Assembly (NCBI GenBank): GCA_035771165.1
Contig: JAWNZC010000468.1
Span: 837,501-901,500 of the forward strand
DNA from: Paragorgia papillata
Taxonomy: Eukaryota > Cnidaria > Anthozoa > Scleralcyonacea > Coralliidae
DNA length: 64,000 nt
Direction of reading: 5' to 3'
Made by a program: the position numbers and the translations under genes. The notes under the pieces were generated by a model. The model worked only from the letters and a program-made list of their open reading frames with translations. It searched no databases and was not told where the DNA came from. Each line of letters opens with the position of its first letter. The first letter of the stretch is position 1. Shown here piece after piece: positions 22,492 to 34,298 of this stretch.

Positions 22492-22873
22492 TTTACTCGA
22501 ACAATTGAGAGACCCTATTCACGCACTCTCCAAAGCTTCAATGATTGAGTGCGGTGATCGTTGATGGAAGACGTTGGATCGGTTGAAATCGAGCGGGGGA
22601 AAAGTAATACGATTTCATTGGTCATTTTAAAATTGTAACAGCAGGATTCACAAGTAAAATGATCTTTTCCTTGGTACATAGGATGGGGATCCACATCAAT
22701 AAATTATTGATGTATTGATTGACTATTATTGATTATTAATTGACTATTGTAAAATTAATATCCCATAAAGCTGCTTACTTGTATCTCTTATAACTTGCTA
22801 GATTAAATAAAATAAGTTAGCATTAACTCCTTCAAGTGTATCTTTCTTCCATATTGTAAACTATTTTGTGATT
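22492..22873. promoter_or_regulatory. Left half of a divergent promoter region
   Basis: The stretch between the minus-strand gene start and the transposon edge. Together with 33907-34133 it would make a spacer of about 610 bp between two divergent genes if the 11-kb element were absent. No core motif is assigned. Confidence 0.4.
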
Positions 22874-22879
22874 GCAACA

Positions 22880-23262
22880 TATGAGGTGCCAAACACGTCA
22901 ATTTTTCAAACAACCATACAATCTCATTAAATGTTAAATATATCAATAACACATGCAAAATTCAAACAAACAGTAAGAAAATACATGTAAACGGATGACG
23001 GGATTTTCACTGCCTGCTTGATGAGATTTTACCGCGTTACTTGATGAGATTTTACCGCGTTACTTGATGAGATTTTACCGCGTTACTTGACGAGATTTTA
23101 CCGCGTTATTTGACGAGATTTTACCGCGTTACTTGATGAGATTTTCCTACATTGCTTGATGAGATTTTCCTGCATTGCTTGATGAGATTTTCCTGCATTG
23201 CTTGATGAGATTTTCCTGCATTGCTTGATGAAGCAATATTGAATATTCAGCCCAGCGGTCAC
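22880..23262 (+). repeat. Left TIR with nine 23-bp subterminal repeats
   Basis: The outer part (22880-23013) matches the complement of 33767-33900 with a couple of mismatches. The inner part holds nine tandem units (about 23015-23225) of CTTGATGAGATTTTACCGCG plus TTA. The first five carry ACCGCG and the last four CCTRCA. They are followed by a shared block, ATTCAGCCCAGCGGTCA. Such arrays are commonly transposase-binding sites. The array and TIR should also hold the integrase promoter, since the ATG is at 23314. Confidence 0.9.
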
Positions 23263-24001
23263 GTCACCTCTCGGCGTAATATGACATATAAGCTGGAATA
23301 ACGTGTCTTCAAGATGGCGGATGAGTTGCGACAAGTTTTACTTCACGGTGCCTTTTTATTCGAAGATTTGTGCAATTTTCGTTTTGTGTCAGACGATTTT
23401 ACTATTCAGATATTGGCGACACGAGTTTCAGAATTTATCTTTCTTCTTTGTGCTGTTTATACGGCATTCAACCATGTTGAGGCAGTGAGGAACCTTGTCC
23501 CCGAACTTATTGTTGCCTTTGAAAATGAGATGAAGAAGGTTTTCAACAATTGCGAGGAGCACCGTGAGCACCGCGATCAAAACGAAACCGTTACTCCAAA
23601 CACGTCAAGAAACGGAGCTGCTGGAAGGCCTAGACTTGTGGTCTCCAAAGATCAAGTCGAAGGTCTACAAGAGCTGGGATTTTCGTGGTCTAAGATTGCA
23701 TCAATGCTGGGTGTTTCTTGTAGTACCCTTCTGCGTAGAAGAAACGAGTTCGAAATTAGCAATTATACTGAACTGACTGATGAAGAACTTGACAAGGTAG
23801 TGGAAGACATTTTAGCGCAAGCACCCCGTAGTGGAGAGCGTTTAATGATAGGCTCATTACGTAGTAGGGGCTTGAGAGTAAAGCGTGGACGATTAAGAGA
23901 CTCGATAATGCGAGTGGATCCAATTAGTCGCCTGCTGAGAGAAGACGAAGATGCATTAAGAGAAGGACGTATAACGTTCCAGGGGCCAACTATTTGTGGT
24001 A

Positions 24002-24418
24002 AGTATTATGTCAGCATTCATCAGCATGTATTTATTGTGCTATCAAGACACACTCATAGCCCTACCTATATATATATATAATATTTCTATTTCTATTTTA
24101 TTCCCATGCAGACTCCTATAATACTAAGATTCATCATTTTCAGAGAAACATAAAGACAGATATTTTCTTGCCAGGGTCTAAAGAAAATGTTGACTCGAAC
24201 AGGATTTGAACTCACACCTACTAAGCTACAGTATATTGAAAAAGTAGAATTTTTTTTTATCCAGGTTCTAAATCTAGTCAAGTCAACATTTTCTGTTGAC
24301 ATTGATAGCGTTAGAAAGTTGTGAAAATAATTGTTTAGACTCCTGTATACATTACCACAAAATGCTGTAATTATCATGTACAGTACATGTGACCAATAGC
24401 ACATCCATGATTTAACAG
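24002..24418 (+). other. Integrase intron with a tRNA-like remnant
   Basis: GT at 23999 and AG at 24418 define this intron. On the minus strand at about 24190-24240 there is a tRNA-like segment (GTAGCTTAGTAGGTG then GAGTTCAAATCC), and TGTTGACT/AGTCAACA words flank it. It is probably an old tRNA-derived SINE. Confidence 0.4.
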
Positions 24419-24484
24419 GCACATTGATGGAAATCACAAATTGATACGTTGGCGTTTTGTGATTCACTGTGGAATCGATGGATT

Positions 24485-26075
24485 CGGCATCTCTATTTAA
24501 CGGAATCAACGGAATCGACGGAATCAACGGAATCTGCCGGAAATTTGGTTAATCGCTTACTAACAAACGGTTAATAAAATACATTTATTTACGTTTATTA
24601 GCTGAGACTGAAACTGATCGGTCGTCGATACTTCAAGTAAGGTTATTGGATTAGACATATTACGTACATATATACGCGTAATTGTTGAAAGAGATTTTAT
24701 ATTTTTTATTGCTATGATTGCGCAAATATACGTGTCTCATTTTAAATTTACTAAGTGTTAAGTCGGACACAACGGAACCTGTGGGTTGATTAACAGAAAA
24801 TGATTTTCGATTTTTAACTAAGGATCATAGCAAAACAACCTTTTGAAGCTTGGTTAAATGTAAATAAAAAAATCAGGGGTCTTCATTTATAAAGATATAA
24901 ATACACAAGTGCTCTGTCTGTTGAACTCATGCTTTGAATTATAAACACGGGTATTTTTATTAAGATGATTACATTTAGCGTTTTCCGCACGTAGAAGGTA
25001 CTATTGCGTCATGGATTGCACAAATGCAACAAATAAATTGTTGATTGGATATTCCACACAGACAACTGATAGTTATATTGGATTTTAACCATACAGTTGC
25101 CTAAGTGAACTAAAGCTCGAAGCTTCAACATATATATGAATTAGATCATATTAAACATTCACGCATGTTTTTGACTATGCTATAAAACACATCTTTGAAA
25201 ATATTGTGCAATTTTTTAAAATATAAATCTTATATCCCTAATCCCCTAGTAAATAAAGGCATGTAAGAAAGACGGCCACACTACCCCTCAAAATTAGGTC
25301 TTCCTGGAGGAGTTTGGGTTTTGGTCGAGTATCGAGGGTTGCAAGCTGAGGGTCGTAAAATACGCTAAAATTTACACACATAATTTCCTACTAGCGGCAC
25401 AAATAATATTTAGGCGGAAGATATACATGTTTTGGACATTTCATGCGCGCGGCAAAGGTGTTTACTCGGCACTGATGACAGGAAATATTTAGTAAATTTG
25501 TCTACAAAATTTTATTACAAAATTTATTTGTTGCATTTGTGCAATCATGACGCAATAGTATACCTTCTACGTGCGGAAAACGCTAAATGTAATCGTCTTA
25601 ATAAAAATACCCGTGTTTATGATTCAAAGAATGAGTTCAACAGACAGAGAGAACTTGTATATATATATATATATCTTTATAAATGAAGACCCCTGATTTT
25701 TTTATTTACATTTAAGCAAGCTTCAAAAGGTGGTTTTGCTATGATCCTTAATTAAAAATCGAAAATCTTTTTCTGTTAATCAACCCACAGGTTGTGTCCG
25801 ACTTAACACTGCGCAATCATAGCAATCAAAAATATAAAATCTCTTTCAACAATTACGCGTAATATGTACGTAATATGTCTAATCCAATAACCTTACTTGA
25901 AGTATCGACGACAGATCAGTTTCAGTCTCAGCTAATAAACGTAAATTAATGTATTTTATTAACCGTTTGTTACTAAGCGATTAACCAAATTTCCGGCAGA
26001 TTCCGTTGATTCTGTTGATTCCGTCGCTTCCGTCGATTCCGTCGATTGCGTTGATTCCGTTAAATAGAGATGCCG
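24485..26075. mobile_element. Mutator-like long-TIR non-autonomous element inside the integrase
   Basis: A 1,591-bp insert bounded by the 9-bp duplication CGATGGATT (24476-24484 and 26076-26084). Its ends are CGGCATCTCTATTTAACGG and the complement. The TIRs are about 560 bp (24485-25045 and 25520-26075). They start with 9-bp GGAATCRAC tandem repeats and share blocks such as GATTGGATTAGACATATTACG and GGGTCTTCATTTATAAA. The 470-bp centre has no convincing gene. Long TIRs with a 9-bp duplication fit the Mutator/MULE group. Removing the element and one duplication restores the integrase reading IDGFSRA, which proves its borders. Confidence 0.88.
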
Positions 26076-26773
26076 CGATGGATTTTCAAGAGCAGTAGTG
26101 TACCTTAGATGTTCAACGAATAACCTTGCAACAACCATGCAATTTCCTTATTTGGATATCCCTTGAGAGTACGATGTGACCATGGAACAGAGAACATTGC
26201 AGTTGCTCGTTGGTGTTTGAATCATCTAGGCAACCAAGACAGACCTGTAATTACTGGCCTCTCGGTTCACAATCAACGCATAGACTATGGTTGGACGTTG
26301 GGGGATGCGTGGTGTCCTACTTTAAAGATATTTTCATGTATATGTAGAATAGTGGCATACTTGACCCAGATGATAATGTAGATCTAGCTGCCTTAGAGAT
26401 TGTATTCACAGAGAGAATAAACCACAACTTACAAGAATTTGCAAGTCAGTGGAACAATCATCCCCTGTCATCGCAAAATAATCAAAGTCCTTTACAGTTA
26501 TTAACAGTATCCCACCCAAGGCATCTTGGTCCTCAACAACATAATGTTGATGATGGTGATTTTTATGGAGTAGATGATGATGGCCCTGTTGCGGAACTGC
26601 AAACAAATAACCATGTTGTTGTCCCCGACATAAACTTTGATCTTGAAGATGAGGGATTGGCAATTGTAACCAATAATTTAAACCTATTGGCTACTAATGG
26701 AAGCCATGGAATCGATACTTACTTAGAAGTAAGAAATCGAATCAGAGCTCTTGCATATGATAACATTGTGTAA

Positions 26774-27230
26774 GACTACCTCTACCAAAAATCTTATATC
26801 TGCCGGACAACAAGAACCTGGAACTCTCTACCAAAAACTCTAATTTTGAAATCTCTATCACTCACAACTTTTAAGTCACAACTCTATAAGTACTACCTTA
26901 CAGCTTTAAAGGTCACATACTCCTCTAACGATCCACGCACCTGGAAAGGCGTGTGTGTTAAATCCACGCACCTGGAAAGGCGTGTGTGTTAAATGTAACT
27001 GTAGTCGTAATCTCGTTACTGTACCTTCGTGTTGTTATTAGTGTGTTAGTCGTACCGTTTCGTCTGATTGATTGTCCAGTATCTCATATTTTATAACTCG
27101 TTTGTTAAGGGTCCGCAGTAATTGGCTTTAGCTGTTGCGGTTACCCAGCCTCATATAGTATAACTTTGTAGTTTCATATCTTAATTGTGTGTCTTGTATT
27201 GAGGCAAAGTTAATAAATAAAAAAATAAAT
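26774..27230 (+). mobile_element. 3' fragment of a LINE
   Basis: Starting at the integrase stop, the sequence reads RTWNSLPKTLILKSLSL and TTFKSQLYKYYLTAL, the usual C-terminus of CR1/Rex-type LINE ORF2. A 3' UTR follows, containing two direct 31-bp copies of ATCCACGCACCTGGAAAGG and what follows it (about 26931 and 26962), and ending in AATAAATAAAAAAATAAA. It is 5'-truncated, as usual for LINE insertions. Confidence 0.8.
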
Positions 27231-28090
27231 ATATCTGGCCAATACAAACCTGAAACTTGCTACTAGTTTTTACACTGTACAGCCTAGTGTGCCAAAGGAT
27301 TTATCTTTTGGATGATCCTATTGGTTTCAAATATACATGTAGTATTTGTCTAGCTTAGTCTACAACTGTATACTGTACAGGACATTTAGATTCATCTTCA
27401 ATAAGGCCACTTAAAAAAAAAAGTTGGTAATCATCTCCACCTGCCTACAAAAAAGGGCCCGCTCAGGATTTTTATTTTTTATTTAAAAAACCCCAACTTC
27501 TATCGACGTTAAAATATAAACAGCGAGAGAAAATAAGCAGCGGGCATGGCCTAAATTTTAAAGTTGCTGTTGTGTTGTACCCAGGGTTGTGAGCTAGTTA
27601 AAATATAAAGCTGCGGCTTGACCGTTTATATCAGAGACGTTTGGTGTAAAAGCCGCGGCTTATTTTCTTCTGATTGCTTTTATTAAAGATTAAAGTACCT
27701 TGTTATGTGTTTATTTGGACAATTGTGAATAGTTGAAGTTAAATGTTCAAGATAAATTATTAAATCTTCCAAATCTTTCGGAACCCTTGCCACAAGAGTC
27801 GTGTATACTCCAATTAAAAAAAAACAACAAAAAAAACCCAACCAACCGCCTGGCCACCTTTTGGCAAAAGTAAAGAATGATCACCAACTATTTTTTTAAG
27901 TGACCTAACAATGTCAACAAAGAAATTGAAAATAACTTTAATATCAACAAGTACTGTAACAAGAGTTATTAAGCGGCCATTAGAGTACATGTAACTATAA
28001 AGTTTCATCATGTTAGACTGAAAGTTGTTTTAAAAATATAAAATCTATATAAATGTTTTGGCCGATTCGAATAATGAATAAAAGTCCAGT
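27231..28090. other. Anonymous spacer inside the 11-kb element
   Basis: AT-rich sequence with homopolymer runs (about 27412-27422, 27815-27836). It lies between the LINE tail and the HECT gene 3' end. No gene or clear repeat seen. A poly(A) signal for the HECT gene would be expected near 28000-28090. Confidence 0.3.
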
Positions 28091-29670
28091 TCAGACAAGA
28101 TCAAGGCTAGCTCCTTCAACAACGGCTTTGTTTAGCATATCCATCATGTTATCGCTACTTTTGATCTGCACAGGCAAACGTAACTGCAGTGCACATGTTG
28201 ACGCACTTGGTCGACATTGGCAATTGGGTCTGCATCCATGGACAAATTGTAGAGTCATCTTTATGGGCAATCCAAGTGGTGGAATAACCTCAGTACCGGT
28301 CACAAATTTCAACAATTGACCAGGTCGCAAACTTGCACTTTCTAAAAAAAATTATAAAATTAATTCTTAACTTTCCACATACAGTAGTACCATCATATTC
28401 AAAGGATATTTGATGAGTTACATGTATTACCAAAATGTCTTGAATACACGTAGAGTACAGTTTTTTATGAAGACAGGTGCGTATTTTTATCATCTTCCAA
28501 CCATCTATCAAAAATTAACAGCACCTGTCGACATGCATACACCCATTACACATGATAATAGCATAAACGAACAACAAAATCTTTTAAACACACAATACGA
28601 GCTAATATGGTGTGGCAATAGAATAATAAATAGCTTTGCTTTATGTTGAATGTTACCTCATTATGCATGCACAAATCTTTTGATTTAGATTTATTAATAT
28701 TCAAACAGCATGCTTCGGTGATTGAACCCAAACGTCTCCATTGGCTGCTAATTGCTTATTTCATTTCCTTGGACAGGAAGAACATAATATCCAAAATACT
28801 GTTCCTCATAAAAGTTGTTAAATTATAAGCAGTGCATATTGAGAAATTGAGTTTGTCTTTAATATACTAATTCGACATCAAACCACTCATGCCCATGTCG
28901 GTACAAAATTATTTGTGCTAGGGATGGTTGCTATGACAAATTTCCAGTATCTGCTTGTAATGTATTTATACTGTATGTGATATTCTCGGTGCATTTGCAG
29001 GTGCTGTGAGTTTGAAAATGCGTTTGAAATAGCACCCGCTACTATCACCCTACAGTTTCAAATAGTCATTTTTCAATTATGTAATCTGGCTATGTACTTA
29101 TAGTACACATTACTCACCATTATTAAAGACCTCCTCCATTGCATCCATGAATGCTTTGTGGCAATCGACTTCTGCCGCATTTTTTATGCTACCTTGTTCG
29201 CTATAATTGGCTTTGAGTTCACCAAGAAAATCTTCATATGACCATGTAAATATACCATCCATCTTCTTGACAAAGATGGTTTCATAAATCAATGGCTTTG
29301 TACGTATGGAATTCAACAGGCCATTCACAGCTATTCCATCTGATAGTTGGGGATGCATGTAGTGCTGGGGATGCATGTAGAATCACTGCATTGAAGTAAA
29401 TGGACCTAACAAATTAAAACAAATACAGTTATTTATTGTATAATTCTGTGTCGCGTGAAAACCATAAAATCCGAAAGAGTTAAGTTTAACCTTTTGTTCA
29501 CCATGGATCTTTTTTTCTTGAATAAAATTGTAGCCAGACATATATAGCTAAACATAGTCAAGGGAACACTCTGTTTTGTTGTCAAATGACAGACGCCTTT
29601 TTGTTGAAAAGTGCCGGTATAATAGACCTTATTCCAAAATGGCCACCAAGTTAAAATTATTTAATATAGT

Positions 29671-29751
29671 AAATTAGCCCTTATGAACTTGTTTTCATGC
29701 GCAAATTCAAAAGAATTTTTACTTTAAAACAGGTCATAAGGGCTAGTTTAT
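29671..29751. repeat. Small foldback in a HECT intron
   Basis: TAAATTAGCCCTTATGA on the left pairs with TCATAAGGGCTAGTTTA on the right. It is about 80 bp, non-coding. Confidence 0.6.
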
Positions 29752-29997
29752 ACGCACATAAAAGAATTCTAAGGTCTAAAACTGAAAAAAATAACAGCAG
29801 ATCTGATGATAATTCCCAGCGACATTCACAAAGATGATACAGTCACTCATACAGTGTCGACAAATGACTAAAGTCGTACCCAACCATTTTGAAATGCATG
29901 AATGCATTGACAGAGATACCTTAAAGAGTATTAACTCAAAATATGTATTTATCTTAACTACTGTACAATGTTGGAAGATGCACACATAATTACATAC

Positions 29998-30085
29998 ATG
30001 GATGTGTGGAAATATGAAATTTATTTTGATATATCCTGCATGTTCAACACTCAAAATGAATTTCATATTTCCACAAATCCATGAA
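29998..30085. repeat. Small foldback in a HECT intron
   Basis: CATGGATGTGTGGAAATATG at the left end is matched in inverted form by CATATTTCCACAAATCCATG at the right end, with AAATT/AATTT continuing the arms. Confidence 0.65.
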
Positions 30086-30544
30086 TTATTCTGTAACACA
30101 AAAAATCTACATTAAAGATCCATTTTTACTGCACTTAAAGAAGATTTAGCATTATCGTTGAACCGATAGTTTTACACGTATATATATATATGAGAATATC
30201 GTATATTTACGTGCGTTCAAATACAACATTTCTGAGTGACCGAAAACTCTGTATGATGCTTTAAATGTTTGAAATAGATTGAATCATTGTGATTTATGGA
30301 ACTTATAAAAATTAAAAGACGCTCGTTGAATTTACTTTAAAATATCATCTTTTGCAGTTATTCTGATCTTTTGCGGAACTCCTCTGAATCCTATGCTGTC
30401 TAGCATATCCAGTCCTTCATCACACAATAGAAGGTCTTGTAGTTCTTTGTCTGCCGTAGCCACTAAAATCTAAAGAATACGATTATTTTACCAAAGTAAC
30501 AAAATAAGATTTAGGTGCGAAAATACATGTAGTGGAAGTAAGAA

Positions 30545-31435
30545 GGGGACCGGACTGCCGAGAGGGGGGTGAGATGGCTGCCTCCTCTGCAGGCCCTCGT
30601 TGCATCATGGACAGGTCACACTTTTGAGAGGGCCTGCCAGATCCTGTAAGCAAAATGGGGACTGATCCCATTATGCACAGTGTGACTAGCTATGCCCTAA
30701 GAGGCGGTAGTTTTGAGAGGGCCTGCAAAATGCCAAAATCTTTCTGGCCGCTGTTCGACAAACGTACATCCAAGTTCTTTTAACACTGTGACCCACCAGG
30801 AAATTCGGTCTAAACATTCTTACAGATCATGACAATGAAGAAACCAATGTTTTAGAATTACTGACCTTTTGCCAATAATATTTTTAGTGACGAAAATGAA
30901 TTGAAGGAAAAAATATCTGCCGAACAAAACCAAATTCAACGGTCAGGAAAGCACAGGTTTTTCGTATTGTTTTTTGGTTTATTTAACTATCGAAGACTGT
31001 CAACTGACCAAGAGTTAATGAGATTTAATTTTGTTAAATTGTAGGCTATAGTGTAGCGTAATTCAAGTTTCAGTTGTTGTGGAAACCGAAAAAGTATATA
31101 AACCCAAGAGTCTCTGGGTAGACTAAAGTGCATTTTCGTTGATTATTCCGGCCGAAAGTTGACAAAGTTCAACCGTAATTGCTTTTTTCAACAATTCCTT
31201 CATGTCATAAGTCTTCAATGGCCTTCAAAATCTTCGGATATAGCCATGGCTATTAACAATGGTAGTTCATTATGCAAATTTATTCTGTGCCAAGTTTTGC
31301 CAAATTTTTTTACAGGATCTTGCAGGCCCTAAATTCGGCGTGTGTGACCTGTCCATGATGCAACGACGGCCTGCGGAGGAGGCAGACGAGAGGGGGGGCA
31401 AGTTGCCCTGGGCCCCAACTTGAGAAGGGCCCCTA
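30545..31435. repeat. Non-autonomous element with about 110-bp inverted ends in a HECT intron
   Basis: The arms at about 30574-30660 and 31310-31387 share GTTGCATCATGGACAGGTCA in opposite orientation, together with CCTCCTC-GCAGGCC and GATCCTGTAA. The same module occurs once more at 60387-60432, just inside the right TIR of the 7.3-kb element. The interior has no open frame of interest. Confidence 0.7.
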
Positions 31436-31693
31436 AAATTTTTGAGATTTGAGTTTTTGACGTACGAAAACATGAGGCCAAGAAAGCATAAAGATCAAAG
31501 TATTAACCCTTTAAACCCAAGATTTGAGCTGTATAAAAGAGACGAGACTAAGGTGAAATGGTTATATTGAGATTTTGACATCATCATCAATTAACTGAAA
31601 CAAGCCCAGCTGCCCTTACTTACACAAGTAAAATGCTAATTTAAACTACAGGAAGTAACAGAAAAGTGACTGAGGGCTGTCCAAAAATATGCT

Positions 31694-31871
31694 AGTCTGA
31701 GGAAGCTAAGTGAATAGTGACAACTGTTTACTGGCCTTAAGACCCAAGTTAAGTTCTGGTTTGTTACACTTAATGTGTATTACACCAGACCTTAAGTTTA
31801 ACAATTAAACCAGAACTTAACTCGGTCTTAAGGATAGCAAAGAGTTGTCACTATTCACTTAGTTTCCTCAG
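31694..31871. repeat. Foldback MITE, about 180 bp
   Basis: CTGAGGAAGCTAAGTGAATA and GTGACAACT at the left pair with AGTTGTCAC and TATTCACTTAGTTTCCTCAG at the right. Inner arms AAGTTAAGTTCTGGTTT and AAACCAGAACTTAACT continue the hairpin. Confidence 0.8.
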
Positions 31872-33632
31872 ATTAGCATATTTTTGTCATCAGCCTTCAA
31901 CAGGGCTGCCAAGAGGTTGTGTGGGGCCCTGATGACATCATAGTGATGGCATAGCACATGCATAATTTTGGCAGGCCACAGGCATAATTTTGGCGGGTTA
32001 CATGCATAACAAATGTCACTTGTGAATGAAAGAAATTTGACAATTTCTGAAGATATTAGCATCAGGAATTGTTTCTATCTTTAAAAATAGTTCAATTTCA
32101 TTTAGTATTATTGGCTGTGTTTTAATGCACGTGGCCACCAAATAATGCACTCGTAACATCGTGCAACTGGCCTACATACAGTAGATCAGTGCCCCACCCC
32201 CAACCCCAGAAGACAAAAAAAAGCCCTCTCTAGATTGGTTTAAGGTGAGGGAGGCCCATTGGATAGTAATGCGTAAATAATGGGTTCTAATAATTTATAT
32301 AAACATTATTTACTGTAAAAGCTTGATTTAAAAACTTACCTGAAAAAAGTCCTGTTTAGGCCCCCCTGTGTCTACTGCTGCTTCTCCTAAAAAGGTTACT
32401 GATATTGGCCAATTCACTTTTCTTTTGTTCCATGGTTTTTTGAAGAAGGCCGCATAATCTTTCCAAGCATATAGTCTTCTTATACTTAGGCGACAGATGT
32501 CATCTGCTTCATCAACTCTTTTTGTGTTGATACATCATCCTTGATTACTTTTCTGAGCTTCTTCAAATCCTGTTCAAGGACTTGAGTTGTTTCACTTTCT
32601 GTGAAAACTTCATTTTCAATTACTTCCACTTCATCTGGAATGACTGCTGGAGATACATCTCTTATGAGGTTTGCATAATCACTTGAAGCAGCAGCTATCT
32701 CTGCACACTGTCTGCATGTGCTTCAATTTCAATGTATGGTATCTTCAACTGACAAACAGGACATGTAACTTTCAGTAAAGGAGAAGGTATAGGTACCACT
32801 TTTGCACCTGATTTTGCTTTATTAAGCTTCAAGGTGTCTTTATCTGACCCTTCTCCTAGAAACGATTGCATGTTCTTTTCCAGTTTAATACTTGATACTT
32901 GTTTTTCCATTGCAGGAAAATTATCAGCCTCTTCTTCGGAGTCAGAACTCACTATAGTAGTATTAGGACAAACATAAACCGGACCATTGCCACACTGCTG
33001 TTTCAGAACCTTATACGTCCATTCCCCATCTAGGTTTGGGGAAACAAGCTTTGTTCCATAGGCTTTCAAAATCTTGAATGGGGGAACATCACCATTAAAT
33101 TTATCACGGAACTTATCCCTAATGATTGAAAAAATCGCTTGTTCGTCCATGTCCGATGTCAATCTTACAGCCGATTTCACGAACCCATCTTCAACCAGTT
33201 TTGTTCTCTTCTCAAACTTCGGTACACAATCGCGTTTGTCCATTAGGAAGAAGACATCCTTTAGAACTGCAGTGACAGTAGCAGATGATTTAGCTGGTTG
33301 CTTCCTTTTGCTGCTCGAACGTCTTGCCTGAACGAATGACCGTTTGCTTAAAAAGTTTTCGATCCCCTTTTCTCGCGACCAGTTTGGACACTTTGTCTCG
33401 CATTGCCGTTGTGGGGCGCTATACTTGGAAAAAGATTTCTAAGTTCTTCATTCGCAGGTAAACGCTGCTTTTGGTCCTTTGTTTCGTTATTGGAATCTTT
33501 GATTGCGTCTATTACCTCGGAAAGTTTGTCTGCAACAGTAGCTTTCCCTTTCTCGGCCATGTTGTGAGAGTTTCCCGTCAAATTCCACTTTGGGATATAT
33601 AAGAAGTGTTACATGAAGTAAATACATACATG

Positions 33633-33900
33633 TCATCATTTGACCGCTGGGCTGAATATTGGCTCATCAAACAATGCAGGAAAATCTCATCAAGCAATGC
33701 AGGAAAATCTTATCAAGCAATGTAGGAAAATCTCATCAAGTAACGCGGTAAAATCTCATCAAGCAGGCGGTGAAAATCCCGTCATCCGTTTACATGTATT
33801 TTCTTACTGTTTGTTTGAATTTTGCATGTGTTATTGATATATTTAACATTTAATGAGATTGTATGGTTGTTTGAAATATTGACGTGTTTGGCACCTCATA
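33633..33900 (-). repeat. Right TIR with four 23-bp subterminal repeats
   Basis: Inverted copy of the left terminus. It has four subterminal units rather than nine, one with ACCGCG and three with CCTRCA. The order of the two variants relative to the tip is the same as on the left, so unit number changed after the TIRs were set up. The HECT gene start (33581) lies about 50 bp inside. Confidence 0.9.
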
Positions 33901-33906
33901 GCAACA

Positions 33907-34133
33907 GAACCAGAGAACAGACAATGTACAAACTCGGTACAAATAAATCCTAATTTTTGGGGGAACAAATGCCCGTACGGGTATTTGACATGTATATAAA
34001 ATAAAACGCGCGCGCGCGGGAATTTAGATGCTTCGAGTCTTCGACTTTTGGTTGACAGTGAACTTGTGGTGAAACTAACGCGAATTCGTTTCTGTTAATT
34101 CTGGTGGTAAGAGCTTACGTAAAGTCGGTTGAA
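33907..34133. promoter_or_regulatory. Right half of the divergent promoter region
   Basis: The stretch between the transposon edge and the kinase ATG. It contains an alternating CG run (AACGCGCGCGCGCG, about 34004-34017), the only CpG-dense spot nearby, as often seen near promoters. No core motif is assigned. Confidence 0.4.
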
Positions 34134-34298
34134 ATGGCACAGTTTAACCTGGCATCTCACACAGCGAGTGGCACACTTGCTACCAGTGGGATACGTCACA
34201 ATCTGAGAGAAATCTCAGTGCTACCAGCGCAGAACGAATCAAACGCGAAGCAACGTCGTCTCTCTAGACCTAACAATGTTGAAGAACTCCGTCGTAAA

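Larger units (their letters stand above)
23314..26773 (+). pseudogene. Integrase-core (DDE) transposase of the 11-kb element, disrupted
   Basis: Exon 1 (23314-23998) starts MADELRQVLLHGAF. It has an HTH-like region (GRPRLVVSKDQVEGL...WSKIASMLGVSCSTLLRRR) and ends, after a 1-nt frame change near 23955, in RRTYNVPGANYLW. Exon 2 starts at 24419 and completes LWHIDGNHKLIRW, the first catalytic Asp block. A Mutator-like element splits it at IDGFSRA (24484/26085). After this come VVYLRCSTNN, a deletion and frame change, then VRCDHGTEN (second Asp), ITGLSVHNQRI (region of the catalytic Glu, now degraded) and EIVFTERINHNLQEFASQWN. It stops at about 26770. The order fits the rve-like integrase-core family common in cnidarian and fish genomes. 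At least three lesions besides the insertion make it a pseudogene. Confidence 0.85.
28091..33581 (-). pseudogene. HECT-type E3 ubiquitin ligase gene of the 11-kb element
   Basis: The first exon (33581-32340) has an N-terminal region (MAEKGKATVADKLSEVI), a central block VKDVFFL-like (AVLKDVFFLMDKRD) and a UBZ/C2HC-like zinc motif CPVCQLKIPYIEIEAHAD. It ends with the start of the HECT domain, VTFLGEAAVDTGGPKQDFF, and donor GTAAGT. Later exons are 30469-30336 (LVATADKELQDLLLCDEGLD), 29405-29118 (FTWSYEDFLGELKANY) and 28341-28091, which holds the C-lobe with catalytic Cys in SASTCALQLRLP and the stop. These resemble the G2/M-phase E3 ligase-like HECT family. Lesions: frame changes near 33350, 32710 and 32535. 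The N-lobe middle (expected around 30500-32300) was not found. The gene would transfer ubiquitin to unknown substrates. Confidence 0.82.
22880..33900. mobile_element. 11.0-kb TIR transposon carrying integrase and HECT ligase genes
   Basis: The ends are TATGAGGTGCCAAACACG and its complement. They are flanked by a 6-bp duplication GCAACA (22874-22879 and 33901-33906). The TIRs are nearly identical over about 140 bp and continue into 23-bp subterminal repeats. Inside, a DDE integrase reads inward from the left TIR and a HECT-type ubiquitin ligase reads inward from the right TIR. The 6-bp duplication and TAT end recall the IS3EU superfamily as I remember it from repeat classifications, but this needs a database check. 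The copy is inactive: both genes have frame lesions. It has taken in a Mutator-like element, a LINE fragment and several foldbacks. Confidence 0.85.

Noticed and set aside
23015..23225. 23-bp repeats that could look like a CRISPR array
   Set aside because: The units are directly adjacent without spacers, lie inside a transposon TIR and recur inverted at the other end. They are subterminal repeats.
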